A stretch of DNA of 8,147 nucleotides from JASFHF01 sp050123375 (GTDB lineage Bacteria > Pseudomonadota > Gammaproteobacteria > UBA12402), in contig JASFHF010000053.1 of the NCBI GenBank assembly GCA_050123375.1, positions 1 through 8,147 of the forward strand. The letters are read 5' to 3'. The number at the start of each line of letters is the position of its first letter. Position 1 is the stretch's first letter. Below are positions 1 to 5,669 of this stretch, one piece after another. The position numbers were made by a program, and so were the translations under genes. The notes below the pieces were generated by a model, which worked only from the letters and a program-made list of their open reading frames with translations, made no database searches and was not told the origin of the DNA.

Positions 1-93
1 TCCGTCGCAGAATAACAGTTTCTACATTTTTTTCAACACCTTATTCCTGGGGTTTGCGTGATTTTTAGAACTTTTAACAAAATTATGTGCTGA

Positions 94-283
94 AATGATC
101 TGGTAGACGGGTTAAACGAATATTTACAAAATTCAGTTAGTTCCATTTTGGAACATATGGGCGCCAACGGAAGAAAATATCAAACTAAGTTCTATAATCT
201 TGATGCCATTATATCGGTTATATGAATCTGATTTTGATCGTGAGGTTGAGAGGATGTTAGAAAACACAAAGGAAATAGCGTAA
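94..283 (+). pseudogene. Remnant of a RhuM-family protein gene (internally deleted, frameshifted)
   Basis: Reading from 94, the frame runs open to TGA at 223-225 and encodes a stretch containing GRKYQTKFYNLDAIISV (169-219). Its core, YNLDAIISV, is the signature I recognise from RhuM-family proteins, normally followed by GYRV. Here the family sequence stops at ISV. A second frame, opening at 218 and closing with TAA at 281-283, encodes YESDFDREVERML, which resembles the C-terminal end of the same family. Upstream, NEYLQ runs straight into NSVSSIL, where the family usually has an intervening segment of roughly ten residues. The intact family is about 300 or more residues, so most of the gene is missing. 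RhuM proteins are typically found on islands and other accessory DNA and their biochemical function is not established. No start codon or ribosome site is evident. The YNLDAIISV assignment is strong; the C-terminal match is from memory and less certain. Positions 1-93 show nothing recognisable. Confidence 0.65.
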
Positions 284-368
284 GATGCATGATAAATTGC
301 CGGAAGAGTGAAGCGAGAGATAATTCTTGATAAAATTAACCAATTGCAAATTTCAATAGGAGGTAAAA

Positions 369-1430
369 ATGAAAACCACAAAATTATCTAAAAGAAAATT
401 AGGGGCCTTGGAAGTTTCCGCGCAAGGGTTGGGTTGTATGGGAATGTCAGAGTTTTACGGTGCTACCGATCAAAAAGAATCTTTGGCGACTTTGAATCGT
501 GCATTTGAGTTAGGTGTCGATTTTTTTGATACTGCTGATATGTATGGTTTTGGTGAGAACGAAGAGCTTTTACGCATTTTTATCGCAGAACATAAACGCA
601 ACGAATTGGTTGTCGCCACGAAATGCGGTGTGGTGCGTGATAAAAATGATCCTACAAGACGCGTTATAGACAATACTTTTGATTATATTTTACATTGCTG
701 TGATGAAAGCTTGGTAAGGTTGGGAGTCGACTATATCGACCTATATTATCTGCACAGGATTAACGAAAAGTATAATGTAGAAGGCGGTGCGCCGCTTGAA
801 GAAAGCATGCGAGCTTTCGCTGCGCTCTTTAAGCAAGGGAAAATACATCATGTTGGAATTTCTGAGGCGAGTGCTGCGCAAATACGGCGTGCGCACGAGA
901 CATTGTTAAAACACACGAACGGCAAGCAGGGACTTACAGCCGTGCAGACAGAATATTCTTTATTGAGCAGAAGCCCAGAAACAAATGGGGTTTTGGAAAC
1001 TTGCCGCGAGCTGAATATTGGTTTTGTTGCATATAGTCCTTTGTCGCGCCAACTCTTAACTAGCGTGATAAAAAGTCCAGAAATGAAATTTGCTGAAGGA
1101 GATGCTCGCAGCACTAGCATTTTCCCGCGTTTTACGGGAGAAAATGCGAAAATAAATTTTGCTATAGTGAGCAAGCTGCAGCAATTTGCGCAAAAGAAAG
1201 AATGCAGTACGGCGCAGTTGGCGCTTGCATGGGTTTTGGCGCAGGGAGACTATATTGTACCGATTCCCGGAACAAAGCGTGTAAAATATTTGGAAGAAAA
1301 TGTTGCTGCATCTTCCGTTGTGTTGACGAAAACCGATTTGAAGGAGCTCGATAAAATCGCGCCAGTAGGTGCGGCAGCGGGCGATAGATACGCCGCTGCA
1401 GCAATGAAGATGTATGATTTGGATGAATAG
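369..1430 (+). CDS. Aldo/keto reductase (NADPH-dependent oxidoreductase)
   Basis: A 353-residue cytosolic (alpha/beta)8-barrel oxidoreductase that should reduce aldehydes or ketones with NADPH; the substrate cannot be read from sequence. The catalytic tetrad is complete: Asp54 and Tyr59 in FFDTADMYG, Lys85 in VVATKCG and His129 in LYYLHR. Further family landmarks are GLGCMGMS (about 20-27), VGISEAS (162-168), QTEYSLLSR (193-201), AYSPLSR (221-227) and the cofactor-phosphate motif IPGTKR (299-304). The length fits the AKR11/AKR13-like group of about 330-350 residues. The loop usually reading SPLGRG reads SPLSRQ here, which may affect cofactor or substrate fit. The ATG is set by an ideal AGGAGG at 358-363, 5 nt upstream. 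It appears to be a single-gene unit: no gene follows on the same strand for 200 bp. Base use stands out: one sampled line (781-840) has 34 G+C of 60, against 14 of 60 at 2101-2160 in the TPR gene, which suggests separate acquisition. The family call is secure; the role is not. Confidence 0.95.
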   Translation: MKTTKLSKRKLGALEVSAQGLGCMGMSEFYGATDQKESLATLNRAFELGVDFFDTADMYGFGENEELLRIFIAEHKRNELVVATKCGVVRDKNDPTRRVIDNTFDYILHCCDESLVRLGVDYIDLYYLHRINEKYNVEGGAPLEESMRAFAALFKQGKIHHVGISEASAAQIRRAHETLLKHTNGKQGLTAVQTEYSLLSRSPETNGVLETCRELNIGFVAYSPLSRQLLTSVIKSPEMKFAEGDARSTSIFPRFTGENAKINFAIVSKLQQFAQKKECSTAQLALAWVLAQGDYIVPIPGTKRVKYLEENVAASSVVLTKTDLKELDKIAPVGAAAGDRYAAAAMKMYDLDE

Positions 1431-1463
1431 GGAAAGCGATTTAGATATTGTCTATAAAAGTGT

Positions 1464-1522
1464 CAAGTCGTATATTTTAAGTTATGATCGAAAATAAATC
1501 AAATCTTAAAATGTAAGACTTG
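1464..1522. repeat. Long imperfect inverted repeat (18-nt arms) after the aldo/keto reductase gene
   Basis: The left arm (1464-1481, CAAGTCGTATATTTTAAG) and right arm (1505-1522, CTTAAAATGTAAGACTTG) pair over 18 positions with 16 Watson-Crick pairs, one T:G wobble and one G:A mismatch, around a 23-nt loop. It lies 33 bp past the aldo/keto reductase stop. As RNA it would make a stable stem that could end transcription or protect the mRNA 3' end. It is not a textbook intrinsic terminator because no T-run follows the right arm. Confidence 0.55.
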
Positions 1523-1572
1523 CCGCTTCCATTCTGCAGATTAAATTAATCAGTAAATTTTATTATATTTAA

Positions 1573-1600
1573 TTTTTCCTTAATAAAAATTAGTTATAAT
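1573..1600 (+). promoter_or_regulatory. Candidate sigma70 promoter for the TPR gene
   Basis: A perfect -10 hexamer TATAAT (1595-1600) lies 36 bp before the ATG at 1637, which would give a leader of about 30 nt carrying the AAGGAG site. The -35 region at the matching distance (TTTTTC, 1573-1578, 16-bp spacer) is weak. The surrounding DNA is so AT-rich that chance hexamers are common. Confidence 0.4.
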
Positions 1601-1636
1601 AATACCTCCAATTACTATATAAATAAGGAGAAAAAC

Positions 1637-2448
1637 ATGTCATTTTTTGAAGGCCTCAAGGGCACAAAAATAGGAAAAGAAATACCGAAATCATTGAAAT
1701 ATTTTTTAGATGGCTTAAAAAGCATGTATATAAAAAAATATAAAGATGCTTCTAGTAAATTTATAAAAGCAAAAAAATAGATCCTAATAACCCAACATTA
1801 TATTTTATGTTGGCACAATGTTATGATGAACTACAGCAATATTCCTCGGCTATTCGTGGATATCTAAATACAAGGAAAATCTTATTAACTAAAAGTAATC
1901 AAGAACATCAATATTATGGTATCACTACTACTATATTCCAAACTAATATGGCTTTGGGCACATGTTATGTGGAAAGTAAAGATTTTAAAAATGCTATAAT
2001 TTATTTACAAAATGCATTAAAATCAACAAAAGATCCAAAAGAAACTGCTTATGCAAAAGAAATGCTTCAGCTAACTTATCTTAAATGTGGTGATAATTTT
2101 TTTAAATATGCTGAAGAAAATGAAGAAACATATGGGTATGAAAATATTTGCAAATATTACAACGAGGCAATTAAATATTATAACAAATCGATCTCTATTA
2201 ATATTATTAATAAAAACCATATTCGAAGTTATGAGAAAAAAGCTTATGCTTATTTTCAGCTACAGAATTTTTTTGAAGCGAAAAAATGTTTAGAAAAAAC
2301 TATTTCTTTATTGCCGAAAAACGCAAAGCAAAATCGTATTCTTTTACTGGAAAAATTAAAAACGATAGAAAATAGATTAAAAACCCAATCTTTTCCTAAA
2401 GAAGATCATCATGATAAAAACGGTAAAAATAATTTCAAAATAAAATAG
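1637..2448 (+). CDS. TPR-repeat protein, split by a -1 frame change at an A7 run
   Basis: The real start is ATG 1637, with AAGGAG at 1625-1630 six nt upstream. This frame encodes 47 residues and hits TAG at 1778-1780, directly after seven A's (1771-1777). Moving back one base at that run continues the reading as KKIDPNNPTLYF and stays open to TAA at 2446-2448, giving about 270 residues. The join is in register: YKDASSKFIKA from the first frame plus KIDPNN from the second make one normal tetratricopeptide helix B and turn. Further TPR-like units are FMLAQCYDELQQYSSAI, LGTCYVESKDFKNAIIYLQ and KKAYAYFQLQNFFEAKKCL. The tail is charged and low in complexity (KEDHHDKNGKNN). TPRs are protein-binding scaffolds; the partner is unknown. 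No signal peptide or membrane segment is seen. The gene is extremely AT-rich. An ORF starting at ATG 1807 is possible, but no ribosome site precedes it and it would lose the first TPR. The product may arise by slippage, or the gene may be a recent frameshift pseudogene. Confidence 0.75.
1771..1813 (+). promoter_or_regulatory. Candidate slippage/-1 frameshift site: A7 heptamer plus downstream stem-loop
   Basis: The zero-frame codons GCA AAA AAA TAG contain the heptamer A AAA AAA (1771-1777), a classic layout for tandem -1 slippage and also a run prone to transcriptional slippage. A perfect 7-bp stem follows: CCAACAT (1792-1798) and ATGTTGG (1807-1813) around an 8-nt loop, 14 nt past the heptamer. 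That spacer is longer than the usual 5-9 nt for stimulatory structures, so the hairpin may or may not matter. A simple loss of one A in a longer run would look the same. Confidence 0.45.
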
Positions 2449-2520
2449 CATGAAGTTTATATGACAGAAAACTCAGGCAAAATTTTTAGATAAAAAATGC
2501 ACCTAACCGTTGTGTATATT

Positions 2521-2550
2521 TTGTGTGGATGAGTTGTATTTTGTTATAGT
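2521..2550 (+). promoter_or_regulatory. Candidate extended -10 promoter for the MFS gene
   Basis: TTGTGT (2521-2526) and TATAGT (2545-2550) are separated by 18 bp, with a TGT triplet at 2542-2544 forming an extended -10. The predicted transcript start, near 2557, leaves a leader of about 25 nt containing GACGGA ahead of the GTG start. The fit is plausible, not proven. Confidence 0.4.
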
Positions 2551-2580
2551 TTGTGGTAATTTGCGACGGAATTTTGAAGT

Positions 2581-3801
2581 GTGCCTAACTTTATTATGAA
2601 AAATCGCATAAAAGACAGTAGCAAAATTGATTATAAAGTATTTTTTGTGATGCTTTTAACTTTTTTTACCTTGGGTCAAGTAGCGTCTGATATTTATGTT
2701 CCATCATTACCTGCTATTACGCATTTGTTTCATTCTACCAGCTCAATGATTCAGTGGTCGGTGGCGACTTATATGTTGGGTTTTAGTTTATCACAGTTAT
2801 TTTATGGGCCTATTTCTGATTTTTATGGTAGGCGAATTGTGATTTTTTGCGGCTTAACAATTAGCATCATAGGCACGTTATTCTGTGTATTTTCTGGAAA
2901 TCCTTTGATGTTGATTATCGGTCGATTAGTTCAGGGATTAGGAATGGGGGTCACAGCCGTCCTTGGTCGTGCAGTATTGCGCGATTGTTTCAGTGGAGAA
3001 GAATTAGCTAGATTTGGTTCGTTCTTAGGGATTGGTACAACATTAACTGTTGGCAGTGCACCGATTATTGGCGGTTATTTTCAACATTATTTAAATTGGC
3101 AAAGTGTGTTCATTTTTTTATTTGTATATAGTCTTGCTATTGTTGTATTGGTTTATTTATATTTGCCGGAAACAAGCCCAGAGCATAAAAATAAATTTAA
3201 CTTATTGTTAGTGGGTAAAAATTATTGGTCGATTATTTCTAGTCGAATATTTTTAGGTTATACATTTTGTGCTTTGTTTGCTTATGCCGGTAGTTTGGCT
3301 TTTTTTGCAATGAGTCCCTTTTTATTGCAAAATAGAGTTGGTTTATCGGTAGTAGAATATAGTTGGTCAACAGCTATTATTACCGCTTCATTTTTAATTA
3401 GCGGCATGATTAATGCAAAATTTGTTGTAAAATTTGGTATTAATCGTATGTTAAAAATTGGCTCAATGCTTGCAGTTCTTGCTGGAGTTTTAATGTTGTT
3501 ACCTACATTAATGCATGTGATCAATGTAGTTGTAATTCTTTTGCCGGCTGCATTATTTGGAGTAGCTGCAATTTTGCTATTATGCAACGCATTTCCCGGC
3601 GCTTTTGGTCCATTTAAAAATATTGCCGGAGCTGCTGGTGCAGTTTATGGTTGTTTGCAAATTGCTGGTGGGTTTGTTTCAACATCACTTATTGCTACGT
3701 TACATTTTAAGGATCAAGAACCATTAGCGCTTATATATATTGCAGCAGGGATGTTTTCTTTTTTGGCTTTAACGCAGTTGGCATTAAAAGGAAATAATTA
3801 A
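2581..3801 (+). CDS. Bcr/CflA-family multidrug efflux MFS transporter
   Basis: A 406-residue inner-membrane drug:H+ antiporter of the major facilitator superfamily (12-TM DHA1 group). Family marks appear in order: SDIYVPSLPAI in TM1 (36-46), where Bcr/CflA members carry an Asp; motif A GPISDFYGRR (76-85) in the TM2-3 loop; GRLVQGLGMG (114-123) in TM4; a motif C-like GSAPIIGGYF (158-167) in TM5; and LPET (195-198) after TM6. Hydrophobic segments continue evenly to the C-terminus, consistent with 12 helices and no truncation. Homologues export compounds such as bicyclomycin, chloramphenicol or florfenicol; the substrate here is unknown. The start is taken as GTG 2581, with GACGGA (2565-2570) 10 nt upstream. 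The alternative ATG at 2596 has no ribosome site and would drop only five residues. The gene converges on the response regulator with a 31-bp gap and seems to be transcribed alone. Confidence 0.92.
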   Translation: MPNFIMKNRIKDSSKIDYKVFFVMLLTFFTLGQVASDIYVPSLPAITHLFHSTSSMIQWSVATYMLGFSLSQLFYGPISDFYGRRIVIFCGLTISIIGTLFCVFSGNPLMLIIGRLVQGLGMGVTAVLGRAVLRDCFSGEELARFGSFLGIGTTLTVGSAPIIGGYFQHYLNWQSVFIFLFVYSLAIVVLVYLYLPETSPEHKNKFNLLLVGKNYWSIISSRIFLGYTFCALFAYAGSLAFFAMSPFLLQNRVGLSVVEYSWSTAIITASFLISGMINAKFVVKFGINRMLKIGSMLAVLAGVLMLLPTLMHVINVVVILLPAALFGVAAILLLCNAFPGAFGPFKNIAGAAGAVYGCLQIAGGFVSTSLIATLHFKDQEPLALIYIAAGMFSFLALTQLALKGNN

Positions 3802-3832
3802 TGATTTAGTTAGCAGTAACTTGCTGTTCCAA

Positions 3833-4327
3833 TTATTGCGGGCGTAAATGTGGTTTTGATTCGTTATTTAACTCCTCAATACTTAGTTGAGACAAGATTT
3901 TTCCGCAGTCTTGTTCGGATAAAGGCTTCTTAAGAAATGCATCAAATCCGGCTTCTAAAGCCATTTTTTCGTAACGGTCATTGCTTGAAATGGCAATCAA
4001 TAGTGGAAGCGTCAAGTTTTCAAGTTTATAATACTCTTTGAGTTTTTTAACAAAATCAAATCCAGACTTACCGTTTGCTAATTCAATATCCGAGATAATT
4101 AAATTAAGACCATTTGAGGATTCGATGTACTGTAATGCTTCATCAATAGAACTAACACATTTCACGCTAATGTTTGATTTTGTTAATTCTTGTGACAATA
4201 AAAGCTGTTGTAAAAAAAGCTGTTGCATCAGACAATCATCGAGTATCAATATTTTAATTTCATTTTTTATAGGAAAGAAAGGTATTTTTTGTACATTAGT
4301 GAAAAAGCTATTTTTACAGTCTCTCAT
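3833..4327 (-). CDS. Single-domain CheY-like response regulator
   Basis: A 164-residue cytosolic receiver protein. Numbered from the chosen ATG, it has the acidic pair Asp30-Asp31 in ILILDDC, the phospho-acceptor Asp80 in LIISDIEL, the switch Ser114 in LIAISSN and the conserved Lys134 in FLKKPL, so the phosphorylation site is complete. There is no DNA-binding or enzymatic output domain. About 25 residues precede the domain and a short polar tail follows, so it probably acts through protein contacts, as CheY or Spo0F do. No histidine kinase is nearby; it is an orphan in this window. Start choice: ATG at 4327 has GAGGA six A's upstream. A TTG at 4363 would add 12 residues (MANVLATNARKK) but lacks a good ribosome site. 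A hairpin overlaps the chosen Shine-Dalgarno (4335-4351), which hints at translational control. It converges with the MFS gene. Confidence 0.88.
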   Translation of the reverse strand: MRDCKNSFFTNVQKIPFFPIKNEIKILILDDCLMQQLFLQQLLLSQELTKSNISVKCVSSIDEALQYIESSNGLNLIISDIELANGKSGFDFVKKLKEYYKLENLTLPLLIAISSNDRYEKMALEAGFDAFLKKPLSEQDCGKILSQLSIEELNNESKPHLRPQ

Positions 4328-4334
4328 TTTTTTC

Positions 4335-4351
4335 CTCGCATTTGTTGCGAG
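4335..4351 (-). promoter_or_regulatory. Hairpin partly covering the response-regulator Shine-Dalgarno
   Basis: On the minus strand CTCGCA ACAAA TGCGAG forms a 6-bp stem with a 5-nt loop. The last bases of its 3' arm (GAG) are the beginning of the GAGGA ribosome-binding site, and ATG 4327 follows after a run of A's. If the stem forms in the mRNA it would hinder ribosome access. The hairpin is directly visible; its regulatory role is inference. Confidence 0.4.
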
Positions 4352-4435
4352 AACATTGGCCAAAATTTTGTTTCTTTTATTACTATAATAATTAAGGCTT
4401 TGTCCCCTGTTGTATTCATATTCTGACTAACTATT

Positions 4436-4463
4436 ATTATATCTAAACATTTTCTTTGACCAA
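4436..4463 (-). promoter_or_regulatory. Candidate sigma70 promoter for the response regulator
   Basis: Read on the minus strand, TTGGTC (4463-4458) and a perfect TATAAT (4441-4436) are separated by 16 bp. Transcription would start near 4429 and give a leader of about 100 nt that includes the hairpin at 4335-4351. The long leader is consistent with post-transcriptional control. Confidence 0.4.
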
Positions 4464-4780
4464 TACCAATTTTGTTTTGATAAACAACCATTTTAAAAAT
4501 ACAAAGACATAATTTACGCCTTTGTTAAGGTGTTGTCAATGTTAATTAAAAACAATATTTATTGGTGAGAATTACAAGTTTGATAAGTATAGAAATTAGA
4601 TGAAAGCAATAGCTTGTTTATGTATTTAACAGATTTGTTCATAATTAGAGCAACACAATCGCCTCAGTTCAAGTTTTGATCAGAGGAGAAGACCAATCCT
4701 TGTGGCTGACATCATTATATATTCTTACATGTGAGAAAAAATTGTAGATTTCCGGCAAATCTTCATTTGTGAGTTAATAG
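4464..4780. other. Gene-free AT-rich intergenic stretch between divergent units
   Basis: No supportable gene is seen on either strand; the longest start-to-stop runs are a few codons. Visible structure is limited to ACAAAG (4501-4506) paired with CTTTGT (4520-4525), and the small CCTT/AAGG hairpin overlapping it (4519-4530). AGAGGAGAAG (about 4682-4691) looks like a ribosome site, but only a 15-codon frame from TTG (about 4700) follows it, without recognisable content. An sRNA or leader peptide cannot be excluded. Confidence 0.5.
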
Positions 4781-4808
4781 TTGTTTTTAATGTTATTTGC
4801 ATAATAAT
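4781..4808 (+). promoter_or_regulatory. Candidate promoter for the RMD1-family/zntB operon
   Basis: TTGTTT (4781-4786) and AATAAT (4803-4808) lie 16 bp apart, placing the transcript start near 4815 and a leader of about 38 nt before ATG 4853. The -10 lies inside the palindrome at 4799-4813, the usual arrangement for a repressor site. A consensus TTGACA at 4825-4830 is too close to the ATG to serve this gene. Hexamer matches are moderate. Confidence 0.3.
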
Positions 4809-4819
4809 TATGCTAGCAT
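4799..4819. promoter_or_regulatory. Fur-superfamily-like 7-1-7 palindrome (candidate operator)
   Basis: GCATAAT-A-ATTATGC (4799-4813) is a perfect 7-1-7 inverted repeat. It shares the ATAAT-N-ATTAT core with the Fur (TGATAATNATTATCA) and PerR (TTATAATNATTATAA) consensus sites and resembles Zur boxes; only the outer two bases on each side differ from the Fur box. A second perfect palindrome, ATGCTAGCAT (4810-4819), overlaps its right arm. It lies about 40 bp before an operon that includes a ZntB-type metal transporter, so metal-dependent repression is a reasonable inference. No Fur-family regulator is encoded in the window. Confidence 0.45.
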
Positions 4820-4852
4820 GAAACTTGACATGGCTGTAAAGGGAATTAGTTT

Positions 4853-5656
4853 ATGCACTGTGAATCGTTTTGTGTGACAGGGTCTTATAATTTACAGGCG
4901 ATAGCAGATTTTTTTGCTAAGGATGGCTATGCTATCACTCAACATGGTAAAAGAGTTTTACATTTATCTAAAACTGCAAATCAAGAGCATGATATTTTTG
5001 TTTTTTCTCACGGTTCTTTAGTTACTTGGGGAATTGGCGAAACTGAAAGTTATAAAGTTATTGAAACGCTTAAACCTTTTGCTAATAATCCGTTAACGCA
5101 TATTGAAACTGGGGGATTTGAGTTTCGATACGGAGATGAGACTAAAATTTTTATTGACAAAAAACTTAATCAAGATGTTATTATTTTGGAATCATCAGAT
5201 CCATCTCTTAAACTTGCGGTTTCATATGGTTTGGCGCAATCAATTAAGCTTGAGTCGTTTGAACAAACGGTACAGAATGCGGTAAATAAAAATGTGTATC
5301 TGGCTCATGAATTATCGAGTTATGGTAAAATACCGTTAACCAGGCGGGAAATTTCCAAAAGTATAGGTGAAATTTTTACAGTTAAAAGTTTGGTTAACCT
5401 TAATAGTGAGTATTTAGATATACCGGAATATTTTTGGGAAAAACCGGCGCTTGAAAATTATTATATTCTTACAATCAAATTTTTGGATTTAAATAAGCGC
5501 GTTACCGCGTTAAACCAAAGACTTAATGTTTTGCAGGATTTGTTTGATGTTTTGAATAATCAATTGCAGCATTCGCATTCAACCACTTTAGAATGGACAA
5601 TTATCATTTTAATTTTTATCGAAATTATAATTATGTTGATATATTACACCGTTTAA
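4853..5656 (+). CDS. RMD1/YagE family (DUF155) protein with C-terminal membrane anchor
   Basis: A 267-residue protein of the RMD1/YagE (DUF155) family, related to yeast Rmd1/Rmd8 and mitochondrial RMND1. Recognisable marks are DIFVFSHGSLVTWGIGE (47-63), the family's 'F.FG..V.WG' segment; LKLAVSYGLAQSIKLE (119-134); and YLDIPEYFWE (187-196). A likely coiled stretch (about 211-240, LDLNKRVTALNQRLNVLQDL and onward) leads to one hydrophobic helix (about 248-264), so most of the protein should face the cytosol from a C-terminal anchor. Length and domain are complete. The biochemical role of bacterial members is not established. RMND1 is needed for mitochondrial translation, but that cannot be transferred here. 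AAAGGGA (4838-4844) precedes ATG 4853. The stop lies 13 bp before zntB, so the two are almost surely co-transcribed, which points to a membrane or metal-ion role. The family call is firm; the function is unknown. Confidence 0.88.
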   Translation: MHCESFCVTGSYNLQAIADFFAKDGYAITQHGKRVLHLSKTANQEHDIFVFSHGSLVTWGIGETESYKVIETLKPFANNPLTHIETGGFEFRYGDETKIFIDKKLNQDVIILESSDPSLKLAVSYGLAQSIKLESFEQTVQNAVNKNVYLAHELSSYGKIPLTRREISKSIGEIFTVKSLVNLNSEYLDIPEYFWEKPALENYYILTIKFLDLNKRVTALNQRLNVLQDLFDVLNNQLQHSHSTTLEWTIIILIFIEIIIMLIYYTV

Positions 5657-5669
5657 TAAGGATTTTTTT

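Noticed and set aside
133..381. Minus-strand open frame of 82 codons over the RhuM remnant
   Set aside because: It lies opposite recognisable RhuM-family coding sequence, resembles nothing known to me and overlaps the reductase ribosome site and start.
3812..3825. Small hairpin AGCAG/TTGCT between the convergent MFS and response-regulator genes
   Set aside because: The stem is only 4-5 bp, includes a G:U pair and has no T-run on either side, so it is too weak to call a terminator.
4038..4388. Plus-strand open frame of 116 codons
   Set aside because: It is the complement of the receiver domain, whose motifs are complete on the minus strand.
4825..4852. Consensus TTGACA at 4825-4830 as a -35 box for the RMD1-family gene
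   Set aside because: The matching -10 (TAGTTT, 4847-4852) is poor and would put transcription past the ribosome site and start codon.
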